64,000 nt of DNA from Micromonospora cremea (GTDB lineage: Bacteria; Actinomycetota; Actinomycetes; Mycobacteriales; Micromonosporaceae). The stretch lies in NCBI RefSeq assembly GCF_900143515.1, contig NZ_FSQT01000001.1, positions 2,356,001 to 2,420,000 on the forward strand, read 5' to 3'. The notes beneath the pieces were generated by a model. It was given only the letters and a program-made list of their open reading frames with translations, had not been told where the DNA came from and ran no database searches. Position numbers and translations under genes: made by a program. Position 1 is the stretch's first letter, and each line of letters opens with the position of its first letter. Of this stretch, positions 49,415-58,642 are shown in pieces.

Positions 49415-50614
49415 CTACAGCGGCGGATTGGTTCCCGGTCCGCGCCGGTGGCCGAACCCGTCGGAGATGGCGATCGCGGCCAGGATCAACCCGGCGGTGA
49501 CGACCGCCGCGACCGGCGGAAGGAACACCATGGGCGGCGCCGCCACGACCATCGCCAGCGCGCCGAGCAGCAGCACCCGGCAGCGCGGCCCGTTGGGGGA
49601 CAACTGCTCCAGGTAGGTCCGCCCGATCAGGAACAGCACCGGGCCGCCGAAGATGATGACCACCAACGCCCAGTCGATCGGCGGATCCGGGTTCTCGATG
49701 ACCTGTCCGAAGCCGACCGCGGTGCAGATGATGCCGCCGACGATGAGCAGCAGGCTGAAGCTCGCCCACCGGGACAGTTGCATCCCGTCCCCGGCCGAAC
49801 TGGCGACCGTGTCCCGACCCGGGCTCAGGTGGTAGAAGTAGATCCGCCAGAACGCCACCACCGCCACGAACGCGGCGACGAGGGTGATGGTCCGCAGGGT
49901 CGAGAAGCCCGGAAAACTGATGGTGATGCCGGCTTCGAGCACCACCTCGGCGAGCGCGATCATGAAGAACTGGTTGTACCGCTCGGCGAGGTGCACGTAG
50001 GAGACCCCGACCCAGGCGCTGCGCCGTGCCCCGGCAACCCCGAAGGCGGGCCAGTTGGTGGCCGCCCCGACGACCTCGATGGCGAGCGCGATGGTCCAGA
50101 AGACGCCGCGGCCGAGCCCTCCGCTGATGCCGCCACCAATCCACAGCACGGCGGACACCGCGTGCCAGCTCAGCACCCGGGCCGAGACCTCGCGCATCGG
50201 GTGGCCCCGAAGAGCCCACGTCAGGTAGAGCGGGCGGCCGACCTGAATGAGGACGTACGCGCACGCGAAGATCACCCCACGCTGACCGAACGCCTGGGGC
50301 AACGTGACCGCCAGCACCAGCGTGCCGAACATCGTCGCCAGCAGGACGACCTGGATGTCGGTGCGACGTGGGTCGTAGGTGCTCGCCATCAGGGCGTTGA
50401 GCGACCAGATCATCCACATCGCGGCGAAGAACAGCACCGTCTGGCCCGCCTCCGACAGCAGCGCGTGCCGGACGATGGTCAGGTCGTCCGCGACCCGCCC
50501 GGCGAGACGGGCGAGCACGAAGACATAGACGATGTCGAAGAGCAGCTCCAGGACGGTCGCCCTGGGTGGGCTCCTGCTGTCCCCGAGCCCGCGAATCGCT
50601 GCGCCTGTCAGCAC
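49415..50614 (-). CDS. ltrA: Low-temperature-requirement protein A family membrane protein
   Basis: A 399-residue protein with about 11-12 hydrophobic helices. The LtrA signature is visible in TVLELLFDIVYVFVLARLA, WMIWSLNALMASTYDPRR, PLYLTWALRG, YVHLAERYNQFFMIALAEVVLEAG and FWRIYFYHLSPG. The H-L-A-E-R...I-A-L-x-E block is the most conserved part of the family. LtrA of Listeria is needed for growth in the cold, but the molecular role is unknown. The gene stands alone; an AT-rich palindrome lies just upstream. Confidence 0.9.
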   Translation of the reverse strand: MLTGAAIRGLGDSRSPPRATVLELLFDIVYVFVLARLAGRVADDLTIVRHALLSEAGQTVLFFAAMWMIWSLNALMASTYDPRRTDIQVVLLATMFGTLVLAVTLPQAFGQRGVIFACAYVLIQVGRPLYLTWALRGHPMREVSARVLSWHAVSAVLWIGGGISGGLGRGVFWTIALAIEVVGAATNWPAFGVAGARRSAWVGVSYVHLAERYNQFFMIALAEVVLEAGITISFPGFSTLRTITLVAAFVAVVAFWRIYFYHLSPGRDTVASSAGDGMQLSRWASFSLLLIVGGIICTAVGFGQVIENPDPPIDWALVVIIFGGPVLFLIGRTYLEQLSPNGPRCRVLLLGALAMVVAAPPMVFLPPVAAVVTAGLILAAIAISDGFGHRRGPGTNPPL

Positions 50615-50767
50615 GGAGGGGGTCAGCTACCGGTCAGGGCCGCCGGCACGGGCACGGGGACGTCCAGCCGCCAAGCCTGGTGGCGATGCTCGGTGATCCG
50701 CCCCGCCGCCATCGCCCCCGCGCCTCCTCACCGACCGTCCACCCCATCCGTGATGAGGCATTTTATC

Positions 50768-50791
50768 CCGTTAGTTACCCACTTCTAACGG
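50768..50791. promoter_or_regulatory. AT-rich palindrome upstream of ltrA
   Basis: CCGTTAG (50768-50774) and CTAACGG (50785-50791) form an inverted repeat with a 10-base spacer in an unusually AT-rich island (about 50758-50800). On the reverse strand, GGGTAA and GATAAAAT elements overlap it. It is a likely promoter or operator for ltrA. Confidence 0.35.
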
Positions 50792-50820
50792 TTATCGCGA
50801 ATACAGCTCCGGATGTCGCC

Positions 50821-52356
50821 TCACCGCGCCACGGGACGGGCCCCAGCCGGTTCGACCCGGCCGGTCGCGCCGCCACCGGCGGTACGCCGGATCATGCGGG
50901 GCGTCACCCTGCGGTAGGAGCGCGGGTCGACGGGCAACAACCACTGCCGGGCCCGTGCCAACCGACCGAGGTTGAGCCCGAGTTCGTCGAGCACCTCGTC
51001 GATGTTGTGCATCGAGAACGGGATGACGTTCGTGCCCCGGGCGTGCCGCCCGCTGGTGCGCGCCGCCATCCAGGCCACGCGCGTACGAACCTGCTCGCGC
51101 ATCCGGTCCGGGGGCGGCAGTGTGATCCCGCCCCGCAGGTGGGCGGCGGTCCAGACCGCTGCCATCTCCGCGCTCAGCGGGCTGAAAAACGAGGAGTTGT
51201 AGCCGGCGAAGGTCAGGCGTGGGACATCGATCGGCAGGATCTGGCGGTGGAGCATGAAGTTGCCGGCGGCGTCCTGAAGCCGGGCGTGCAGCGCGTCATC
51301 GAAGAACGGAACGTGCTGCCGGAAGCCGGTGCCACAGATCACCAGGTCCGCCGCGAGCACCGTGCCGTCGTCGAGGCGGGCCGCCGGTCGGCCGCCGTCG
51401 ACCAGGAGCTCTGTGATCGTCCGGTCCCGATGGACGGTGATGCGGCCGTCGACGACGCGCTCGAAGAAGCCTTCCGTCGCGAGGCTGACGGTGCTGCGGG
51501 CGATGTCCTGGAAGGTCCCGTTCGGCACGATGCCCAGCTCGCGCAGCTTGAGCTGCCGGGTCGCGACCGACCCGACGCTGTCGAGCAGCCGACGGCGCAG
51601 GCCGTCTCCCGGACCGTGCAGGAACCGCTCGACGCCTTTGAGGCTGAGGTAGCGGAACAGCGCCTCACCCATCCGGGTGAGCAGGAGGTACTTGTAGTTG
51701 AGTGCGCCGCCGAGCTTCCTGGGCATCTTCCAGAGCAGCTCGCGGGCGACGAGGTGGGTCTGGGCGGCGACGTCGCTCAGCGGGACCGCCACGTCACAGG
51801 AGGACTTGCCGTATCCGACGACGAGGACGTTCTTTCCCCGGGCCGCCGCGAGGTCGTGGAAATCGCCCGCCGCCAGGACGCGTCCTCCGGCGGCGGTGAA
51901 GTCCTCGCGGCCGTCGAAGGACGGAACGAGCGGATCGGAGAAGATGCCGTTGGCGACGATGAGGTGGTCGTACCGCTCCAAGGTCACCGGGTCCTGACCC
52001 GCCGGGCGCGACGTGAGCAGCCACCCGGTCTCGTCGTCAAGGAGAGCCGCGGAGACGACCTCCGTGGAGAGACGCAGGACGGCGCCGAGCCCGAACATCT
52101 CCACGTAGCTCTCCAGGTACTGCTGGACCTGCTCGCCCGTCGGCCACTGCGGGTAGTGCGCGGGCATGGGGAGGTCGGAGAGGTGGTAGGTGCCCTTGTC
52201 GTTCTGGGTACGGAGGCCGGGGTACCGGCGGGTGCGGCTCCACACCCCGCCGACGTCGGGCGCCTTCTCAAACACGGTGACGTCGAAGCCACTCTGTCGC
52301 AGCACCTTCGCTGCGCTCAGGCCGGCGAATCCAGCGCCGACGACGGCAATCCTCAT
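50821..52356 (-). CDS. FAD-dependent flavin-containing monooxygenase-like protein
   Basis: A 511-residue protein. The N-terminal FAD motif is IAVVGAGFAGLSAAKVLRQSGFDVTVFEKAPDVGGVW. The NADPH motif is VLVVGYGKSSCDVAVPL, preceded by VLAAGDFHDLAAARGK, a degenerate form of the flavin-monooxygenase fingerprint. LVICGTGFRQHVPFFDD is the third conserved block. These class B enzymes hydroxylate N or S atoms or carry out Baeyer-Villiger reactions. It is divergent from an AraC-type gene with tandem direct repeats between them, so it is probably under that regulator. Confidence 0.9.
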   Translation of the reverse strand: MRIAVVGAGFAGLSAAKVLRQSGFDVTVFEKAPDVGGVWSRTRRYPGLRTQNDKGTYHLSDLPMPAHYPQWPTGEQVQQYLESYVEMFGLGAVLRLSTEVVSAALLDDETGWLLTSRPAGQDPVTLERYDHLIVANGIFSDPLVPSFDGREDFTAAGGRVLAAGDFHDLAAARGKNVLVVGYGKSSCDVAVPLSDVAAQTHLVARELLWKMPRKLGGALNYKYLLLTRMGEALFRYLSLKGVERFLHGPGDGLRRRLLDSVGSVATRQLKLRELGIVPNGTFQDIARSTVSLATEGFFERVVDGRITVHRDRTITELLVDGGRPAARLDDGTVLAADLVICGTGFRQHVPFFDDALHARLQDAAGNFMLHRQILPIDVPRLTFAGYNSSFFSPLSAEMAAVWTAAHLRGGITLPPPDRMREQVRTRVAWMAARTSGRHARGTNVIPFSMHNIDEVLDELGLNLGRLARARQWLLPVDPRSYRRVTPRMIRRTAGGGATGRVEPAGARPVAR

Positions 52357-52455
52357 GGCGGCCTCCCGAGAGTGTGTGACCCGCTGGCGACATACCGCGG
52401 CAGCAGGGGCGCCGGCGGTGTCAGCACGCTAACGGGCACGGCGCAAGGGCCGCTA

Positions 52456-52487
52456 TCCGCTGCGCGCGGGGTCTGTCCGCTGCGCGC
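52456..52487. promoter_or_regulatory. Tandem AraC-type binding repeats in the divergent gap
   Basis: TCCGCTGCGCGC occurs at 52456-52467 and again at 52476-52487, exactly 20 bases (two DNA turns) apart. Direct repeats with this period are characteristic of AraC-family dimers, and the adjacent gene encodes one. Confidence 0.6.
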
Positions 52488-52576
52488 AGCCGGCTGTTCC
52501 TTGTCGGGTCGGCGGCTTTCCTCTGCTGTCCGCCCGGGTCGCGTCCTAGGGTCAGCGCAGCCCCGGGAGGTGTCGG

Positions 52577-53540
52577 ATGGTTGCCGTGACGGTCAGGACG
52601 GACGACGTCGAGCACGCTCGTGCCGAGGTGGGTCGCGTCTTCTGCCCGCACCGGCTCACACCGCAGGCGGGTGTCCGCGACGTTCGGCTGCGGATGGCGG
52701 CCCGCCGCGTGGCAGGCGTGGGCATCATCGACCTCGACTACGGGCAGGCGGTGTGGATCCAACCCCCCTCCGCTGGAGACCTTCTATCTCGTGCAGATCC
52801 CCCGCAGCGGCAGCACGATGCTCCGGCACGCCGGCCGTAGCGTGACCTCGACGCCCGACGTCGCCTCGGTCCTCTCCCCGTACGACGCCTCGGACATGCA
52901 CTGGTCAGCGGGTTCGCCGCACCGGATCTTCTACGCCGACCGGCGCACCGTCGACCGGGAGCTGGCCCGCCTGCTGGGCCGTCCGGTGGACGGCCCGGTC
53001 CGCTTCGACATCGGCATGACCATGACCACGGCCGCCGCGAGGGCCTGGGCGCGCGGTGTGGACTTCCTCGCCGACGAACTGTCGCAGCCGCTGGACGCGT
53101 CCCTGTTCGACCACCCTCAGGTCGCCGCTCGGTTCGAGCAGGGACTCATCGGCAAGTTGTTGCTGGCCCACCGGCACACCTATTCCGACCAGCTCGCCGA
53201 GCCGGCGCGCCATTCGGCCCCCGGGCACCTGGTGCGCCGGGCCTGCGCCCTGATCGCGGACCACCACGGCGAGGCACTGACGGTCGGGGATGTCGCGGAG
53301 GCGCTCCGGGTGAGCGTACGAACGCTGCAGGACTGCTTCCGCCGGGAGTTGCAAACCACGCCAACGGCGTACGTGCGCGCATGCCGGCTCGAGGCGGTCC
53401 ACCGCGCGCTGCGGGCGGCCGGTCCCGGCGCGTCCGTGACGACCGTTGCCCTGCAACACGGGTTCGTCCATCTCGGCCGCTTCGCCAGCGACTACCGGGT
53501 GCGCTTCGGCGAGTCGCCGTCCACGACCCTGCGGGGCTGA
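52577..53540 (+). pseudogene. AraC-family regulator disrupted by a +1 frameshift in a C6 run
   Basis: The N-terminal part is read in one frame from ATG 52577 (MVAVTVRTDDVEHARAEVGR ... GIIDLDYGQAVWIQP). The rest is in another frame (PLETFYLVQIPRSG ... to the stop at 53540). The two parts join into a single AraC_binding_2 domain at a CCCCCC run (52763-52768). Removing one C gives a continuous reading frame of about 320 codons. The C-terminal part has two helix-turn-helix motifs (LTVGDVAEALRVSVRTLQDCFRREL and VTTVALQHGFVHLGRFASDYRVRFGESP). This is either a true mutation, a sequencing error or slippage. It is divergent from the monooxygenase. Confidence 0.75.
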
Positions 53541-53584
53541 CGGCCTCCGGGCTCAGCCGCGGCTTCCCGTGCCACCCTCGGCCG

Positions 53585-54526
53585 TCAGCGGTGCATGTGC
53601 AGACGAATCGTGGTGCCGCCGGGCATGGTGTGGACGCGCACGAGATCGCAGAGTTGGTTGACCAGAAGGAGGCCTCGGCTGCCGGGCTGCTGCGGTGGCA
53701 CAGGAATCCGGCCGGCGAGCGGATTGGTGATGTGCCCGGTGTCGGTGAGCTGGCAGATCAGCCGGGTGTCGTCGGTCCAGACCGCGAGGGTGCCGCCGCC
53801 GGCAGTGTGCTTGACCGTGTTCGCGGCCAGTTCGCTGACCGCCAGGGTGAGGTCGGAGACCCGGTCGGGGGACAGACCGGCCGCGATGGCCTCGGCGGTC
53901 ACCACCCGGCGGATGACCGAGAGGGCGTGCAGGTCGATGGTGATGGTTCTCGCCTGAGCGGGCGGGTCCTGCAGCGGCAGGTTGAACCCTGCGGCCACCG
54001 CCACCGGGTCCGCGTAGTGCGGGCTCTCCCGCACCACGCTGCCCATCTGGACGACGGGATGGGTGCGGTGGGCGTCGTCGAGCCAGCGCCGGTCCAGGTG
54101 ACTGGTGTCGTAGGGGCAGAGGATGGTGGCCGGCCGCCCGGCGAACGCGGCGTTGATCAGTGCCTCGTGCTGGGCGCAGGCGGGGTATTCGGTCGCGCTA
54201 CGCCCGGCCCAGATCGGTTCGCCGATGATGCGCACCCGCTTGCCGGCGTGGGCGGCGGCGAAGGCGAGCAGGACGCCCGGAATGATCCGCCCGGGGTTGC
54301 GCCCGGCCACCCCCATGTCGTGCAACTGGACCCTGCCCGCTTCGGTGCCGAGGGCGGTCCGGATGTGGTCGAGGTTGTCCCCTGGGACGGCGACCATGAC
54401 TGGCTCGTCGGCGACGAGACCGGCCTCGATGAACGGCAGCGTGCCCGCCAGGTACTCCTCGTGGTCCGCGTAGAAGAGAGCGGGGTGCGCGAAGCTGTCG
54501 GTCCTGGTGGCGACGGAGATACTCAA
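53585..54526 (-). CDS. MEDS-domain sensor with anti-sigma-factor-type HATPase domain
   Basis: A 313-residue cytoplasmic protein. Residues about 15-165 form a MEDS (MEthanogen/methylotroph DcmR sensory) domain: HPALFYADHEEYLAGTLPFIEAGLVADEPVMVAVPG, with RIIGEPIWAGRSATEYPACAQHEALIN. Residues about 195-313 are an RsbW-like HATPase (VSDLTLAVSELAANTVKHTAGGG with the N-box, ICQLTDTG and SRGLLLVNQLCDLVRV). Such proteins are thought to bind sigma or anti-anti-sigma factors. It lies downstream of a SpoIIE phosphatase on the same strand (127-base gap), so both may belong to one partner-switching pathway. No sigma factor is nearby. Confidence 0.88.
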   Translation of the reverse strand: MSISVATRTDSFAHPALFYADHEEYLAGTLPFIEAGLVADEPVMVAVPGDNLDHIRTALGTEAGRVQLHDMGVAGRNPGRIIPGVLLAFAAAHAGKRVRIIGEPIWAGRSATEYPACAQHEALINAAFAGRPATILCPYDTSHLDRRWLDDAHRTHPVVQMGSVVRESPHYADPVAVAAGFNLPLQDPPAQARTITIDLHALSVIRRVVTAEAIAAGLSPDRVSDLTLAVSELAANTVKHTAGGGTLAVWTDDTRLICQLTDTGHITNPLAGRIPVPPQQPGSRGLLLVNQLCDLVRVHTMPGGTTIRLHMHR

Positions 54527-54653
54527 GCTGTGGCCTCCGAGGTGCGTGACCCGGCCGCCTCGTCGGCCCCGGCAGGATCAGGCCGGGGACCTGCGTGGCA
54601 CCGGTCAGGTGCAGTGTACGGGGGACAGCTCCGGAACAGCCGGTCAGAGTCGT

Positions 54654-55871
54654 TCACGCGATACGTCTGTTGGTTGAGTGGATGGCGAGCAGGGCGATGT
54701 CGTCGGTGGCCTGCTCGCCGGCGAGCATGGTCATGACGCGGGCGCAGACGTCTTCGGCGAGGCCTGGTTCAACCGCTGCGCAGAGCCGGCCGATGCCGAC
54801 GTCGATGATCTCGCCGCGGCGTTCGACGAGCCCATCGGTGTAGCAGATCAGTACCGCGTCGGAGGGGAACGCGACCTCGGTGCACCGACGGGCTGGCTGG
54901 CGTGGGCCGATACCCAGTGGAAGATCAACGGGAATGGTCAGCGGGTCGGCCGGGTGTCCTGGTGCGGCCAGGACGGGTTGCAGGTGCCCGGCGAGGGAGA
55001 CCCGGATGGTGGCGCGATCCGGGGAGATCATGGCGTAGAGGACCGTGGCCAGGTTGCCGGTCTCGAAGTGTTGGATCTTGCGATCGAGCAGGGTCAGCGC
55101 ACTGGCCGGGTCGTCGCAGACCAGCGCGTAGGCGCGCAGCGCGCTGCGGAGACGACCCATGACGACCGCCGAGCGCAGGCCGTGTCCGGACACGTCGCCG
55201 ATGACCACACCCAGCCAACCGGAGGGCAGGGTGAACACGTCGTACCAGTCGCCGCCGACGCCGGCGTCGTGACCGGGTACGTAACGGGCCGCCATGTCCA
55301 CACCTGGCGTGTCGGGCAGGTGGGTGGGTAGCAGGCTGCGTTGCAATGCGAGGGCGGCGCTGCGGTCGAGGCCGCTCGCCCTGGTCCGACTGGCAAGGCT
55401 CGCCCGGTCGGCGGCGAGTTGCAGCAACCGCACGTCGTCATCGGTGAATCGGTGCGGCCGCAGGCTGCCGACATGCAGGACGCCGATCAGCTCGCCCCCC
55501 ACGAGCATGGGCACACCCAGCAACGAGCGGACCCCCCGGCCGATCAGAGCCGGGTCGTCGGCGTCGGCGACGTCGTCCAGTATGACGGGCTGCTTCTCCT
55601 GGGCGATCCGGCCGGCGAAGCCGCGGCCGACGGGGATCCGGGCACCTTCTCGGACCTCCTTCCCCAGGCCCTTCGTCGCGGTGGCCACCAACTGCTGGGC
55701 GTGCAGGTCCAGCAGCAGGATGGCCGCGGTGTCGACGCCCAGCACCTCTCCGACACGATCGAGGAGCTCGTCCAGAAGGTCTTTGACGTCAAGCTGGGAC
55801 AGCGCGGCGTCGGTAACCGCCTCGATGCGACGCAGCCGCTCGTCGCTCCCGCTCCCCTGCACGTCAATCAC
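54654..55871 (-). CDS. GAF-SpoIIE (PP2C) serine phosphatase
   Basis: A 405-residue protein. A GAF domain (about 20-165: LLDELLDRVGEVLGVDTAAILLLD to LIGVLHVGSLRPHRFTDDDVRLLQLAADRA) is followed by a SpoIIE/RsbU-type PP2C domain (about 175-400). The LQRSLLPTHLP linker is typical, and GVGGDWYDVFTLPSGWLGVVIGDVSGHGLRSAVVMG holds the metal-binding aspartates. CYTDGLVE and TDDIALLAI complete the active site. These phosphatases dephosphorylate STAS anti-anti-sigma proteins in response to a small ligand or redox cue. It precedes the MEDS-HATPase gene on the same strand. Confidence 0.92.
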   Translation of the reverse strand: MIDVQGSGSDERLRRIEAVTDAALSQLDVKDLLDELLDRVGEVLGVDTAAILLLDLHAQQLVATATKGLGKEVREGARIPVGRGFAGRIAQEKQPVILDDVADADDPALIGRGVRSLLGVPMLVGGELIGVLHVGSLRPHRFTDDDVRLLQLAADRASLASRTRASGLDRSAALALQRSLLPTHLPDTPGVDMAARYVPGHDAGVGGDWYDVFTLPSGWLGVVIGDVSGHGLRSAVVMGRLRSALRAYALVCDDPASALTLLDRKIQHFETGNLATVLYAMISPDRATIRVSLAGHLQPVLAAPGHPADPLTIPVDLPLGIGPRQPARRCTEVAFPSDAVLICYTDGLVERRGEIIDVGIGRLCAAVEPGLAEDVCARVMTMLAGEQATDDIALLAIHSTNRRIA

Positions 55872-56082
55872 GTGCAGGAGCCTAACCCTTCCGAGCCCCT
55901 AGCCAGGTCACGAGGAGGGCCGATATCGGTCCAGACCGTCGGGCACCCACCGGCCGCCCAGGGGGAAAGGGAACCCAGGCGCCGGGTCGATGGCCAGAAC
56001 CATTGGGCGCTTTCGGCCCTTTTCGGCCATTGGCCGCGACGCCGGGAGCCACCCCGGCCTACGTCAAGCTCACCGGTGCGCG

Positions 56083-56592
56083 TCAGATGGCCGCGGCCCT
56101 GGCCACCTTCCACTCCCCGTTCACCGGGACCAGCGTGAGCACCACCCGGTTCTGGTCGACCTTCTCCCCGGCCGTGTTCACGTTGCGCCGGTACTGGTTG
56201 AGGTACACGAGCAACTCGACCCGTTCGGCGGTCGCGGTCACGACGCCCGTCGCGGACACCTCGGCCGCGACGACCGCCTGCTGGGTGGCAGCGGTCTGCT
56301 TCAACGCCGCCGTGGTCTGCTCGTACTCCTTGCCGAACGGGCCGGTGGCGAAGGTGCGGCCGTTGGCGACGCTGTCGTCGAACGTGCGGTAGTCGTAGGA
56401 GAAGATCGCCTTGGCGGCGGCGGGCGCGGTGGCAAGCGCCTGACGTACGGCGCTGTCCCGCTGCTCGGCGCGGTGGTCGCCCCACCAGCCGGCGCCGGCG
56501 ACGGTGGCCGCCAGGACGATCGCGACGACCAGGGCCGGAACGAGCCGGATCCGGGTGGGGCGCAGCCGGGAAACGCGGACCAGGGTACGCAT
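56083..56592 (-). CDS. Mce-associated membrane protein (Mam/Mas type), second copy
   Basis: A 169-residue protein with one N-terminal membrane helix (LVPALVVAIVLAATVAGAGWW). It has a short extracytoplasmic domain of the NTF2-like fold seen in Mce-associated proteins (ATAPAAAKAIFSYDYRTFDDSV, KVDQNRVVLTLVPVNGEWKVA). GGGAGGACAC before ATG 56592 supports this start; ATG 56610 would overlap the previous stop as ATGA and is also possible. It is the last gene of the mce operon and probably stabilises the Mce complex. Confidence 0.82.
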   Translation of the reverse strand: MRTLVRVSRLRPTRIRLVPALVVAIVLAATVAGAGWWGDHRAEQRDSAVRQALATAPAAAKAIFSYDYRTFDDSVANGRTFATGPFGKEYEQTTAALKQTAATQQAVVAAEVSATGVVTATAERVELLVYLNQYRRNVNTAGEKVDQNRVVLTLVPVNGEWKVARAAAI

Positions 56593-56606
56593 GTGTCCTC
56601 CCTCAC

Positions 56607-57389
56607 TCATCCGACGAACTGCAGCCGCGACACGAGCCACCGTCCGGATGCCTTGTCGCGGACGATGTCGAGCTGGATCCGGTAGTGCGACGGCCGCCCC
56701 TCGGGTGCCTTGACGTTCTTGACGGTGGCGTCGACGGCGACCAGCACGACCGCTCGGTGGCGATCCCCGGAGACCAGCCCGGCCCGCAGCACCGATCCGC
56801 GCGAGTCGACCTTGTTCTCCACCACCGCGGCGCGGACCTGCGACTGCCCCCGGGTGAACTCGTCCTTGAAGTCGCCGGTGGCCCCGGCGGTGATCCGCTG
56901 GATGTCCCGGTCGACGCTGGCCGCGCTGACCGAGACGAAGTTGACGCTGGCCTGTTTGGCGGCGGCGACGGCCTGTTGCCGGGCCTGATCGGTCGCCCGG
57001 TCGACGTACCAGCGGTGGCCGGTCACGCCGCCGGCCATGACCGTCGCGGCGAGCACGGCCACGAGCAGGAGGATCAGCGACCGTCGCTGGGGCGTCGACG
57101 TGGCTCGCTCACCCGTGCGACGGCCACCGGAGACATCCTCCGGGGTGGCGTCCGAACTCGCGGGGTCGTCTCCGCTCGCCGGGTCCGCGGCGTCCGCCGG
57201 GTCCTCGACCGGCTCCTGGTCGAGCCGCTCCAGCAGGTCCTCGATCGGCTCCACCGGTCGGGGAAACTGGCGGGGCACGATCCGGCGCTGCGGAGCCCGG
57301 CCGGGCACCCCGGGCTTGGCCCCCTTGATGACTTTCAGCGTGTGATCCCTCCGGGCCTGCATCTCCCCCTCCTTCTTCCCGCCGCTCAT
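56607..57389 (-). CDS. Mce-associated membrane protein (Mam/Mas type), first copy
   Basis: A 260-residue protein. A cytoplasmic N-terminal part of about 115 residues, rich in Pro, Asp and Arg, is followed by one membrane helix (LILLLVAVLAATVMAGGV). The extracytoplasmic NTF2-like domain contains QQAVAAAKQASVNFVSVSAASVDRDIQRITAGATGDFKDEF and ASGRWLVSRLQFVG. This is the usual form of Mce-associated proteins. The ATG overlaps the MceF stop by 4 bases. A second such gene follows. Confidence 0.85.
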   Translation of the reverse strand: MSGGKKEGEMQARRDHTLKVIKGAKPGVPGRAPQRRIVPRQFPRPVEPIEDLLERLDQEPVEDPADAADPASGDDPASSDATPEDVSGGRRTGERATSTPQRRSLILLLVAVLAATVMAGGVTGHRWYVDRATDQARQQAVAAAKQASVNFVSVSAASVDRDIQRITAGATGDFKDEFTRGQSQVRAAVVENKVDSRGSVLRAGLVSGDRHRAVVLVAVDATVKNVKAPEGRPSHYRIQLDIVRDKASGRWLVSRLQFVG

Positions 57390-58642
57390 GGCGTCACCCC
57401 GGCCAGCAGCAACTGCTTCCACGACTGGTCCCCGGCCAGCCGGGACTGCCCCCCGGTCCCGCCGAACTGCAACGGTCGGCCGTCCGAGCCGAGCACCAGG
57501 CCGGTTGCCGGGTCGTACCCGCCGGTCTCGCTCCCGGCGGTCGGGGCGTCGGCCGACCGCCCCGCATCGGGGGCCGGTTCGCGGCCACCCGGTCGAGGGG
57601 CGTTGGCGGCACCGCGCACGCTGGCGCCGGCCGCCCGCTCCCCCGCAGCGCAGGTGGTTCCGCCGCCGCGGTACACGCAGGACGGCGGGTCGTCGACGTT
57701 GAGGACCAGACCGAGGTGCGCGGTGCCGTCGCCCGGGGTGACGGTGAAACCGCCGGCGACGGCGATCGGGTACACCACCAGCAGGTGCTCGATGCCGGGC
57801 AGCCGCCGGGCGGCGATGCCGTTGACGGTCACCAGGTTGGCGAGCAGGGCACCGACGGTCGGTTCCAGCCCCCGCAGCAACGCGACCAGTTCCCGGCCGG
57901 CCGGAGGCCCGGCGGCGAGCAGCCGCCGCAGGTCCGGGTCGGCGTCGCGGACGGTGGCCGCCAGCTGGGCCAGTCCTGCCGCCCACCGGCGCAGCGCCTC
58001 GGCCGACTCGGCCTGGGAGGTGAGCACGGTCCGCCCGTCGTTGATCAGCGCGAGTGTCTCGGGAAGGCGGGTGGTCGCATCGGTCAGCAGCGCGTCCCCG
58101 TAGTCCAGGAGTCGGGCCAGGGCCAGCTCGTTGCCCTCGAACGCGGTACCGAGTTCGGTGATCAGGACGGTGAGGTCCTCGGGGCCGACGGAGCGGACCA
58201 GAGCGTCGAGATTGCTCAGCAGTACCTCCGGGGCGAGCGGGACACCGGTCCGCTCGGCCGGGATCACCGCGCCGTCGGTGAGGTACGGCCCGGTGTCGCG
58301 GTCCGGACGCAGGTCCACGTACTGCTCCCCGACGGCGGAGCGCTGCGCCACCACGGCCCGCAGGTCGTCCGGTACCCGGACCTCGCGCCGCAACCGCAGG
58401 TCGGCACGGACCCCGTCACCGCGCAGGGCGACCGCGGCGACCCGGCCGACGGGCACCCCGCGGTAGGTGACCGGGGCGTTGGGGAAGATTCCGCCGGCCC
58501 GGGCGAGGTCCAGGTGGACGACGTAGCTTCCGCCGAGCAGCCGGTCGCCCAGCCCGACGTAGCGGACGCCGACGTAGCTGACGCCGAGGACGCTCACCAG
58601 CAGGAACGCCAGAACCTGCACCTTCGCGGTACGTCCGATCAT
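57386..58642 (-). CDS. mceF: Mce family protein, position F
   Basis: A 418-residue protein with an N-terminal helix (VQVLAFLLVSVLGVSYVGVRYV). Its MCE domain (about 40-120) has VHLDLARAGGIFPNAPVTYRGVPVGRV and AVVAQRSAVGEQYVDLRPD. A helical needle segment with LNDG-type repeats follows. The C-terminal tail of about 100 residues is Gly/Pro/Asp-rich and includes CVYRGGGTTCAAG. MceF is the last of six subunits thought to form a tube for lipid or steroid transport across the envelope. It overlaps neighbours by 4 bases on both sides. Confidence 0.92.
   Translation of the reverse strand: MIGRTAKVQVLAFLLVSVLGVSYVGVRYVGLGDRLLGGSYVVHLDLARAGGIFPNAPVTYRGVPVGRVAAVALRGDGVRADLRLRREVRVPDDLRAVVAQRSAVGEQYVDLRPDRDTGPYLTDGAVIPAERTGVPLAPEVLLSNLDALVRSVGPEDLTVLITELGTAFEGNELALARLLDYGDALLTDATTRLPETLALINDGRTVLTSQAESAEALRRWAAGLAQLAATVRDADPDLRRLLAAGPPAGRELVALLRGLEPTVGALLANLVTVNGIAARRLPGIEHLLVVYPIAVAGGFTVTPGDGTAHLGLVLNVDDPPSCVYRGGGTTCAAGERAAGASVRGAANAPRPGGREPAPDAGRSADAPTAGSETGGYDPATGLVLGSDGRPLQFGGTGGQSRLAGDQSWKQLLLAGVTP

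Noticed and set aside
56041..56058. GCCGGG/CCCGGC hairpin after the mce operon
   Set aside because: Only six base pairs and 25 bases past the last stop; too weak to call a terminator in such GC-rich DNA.
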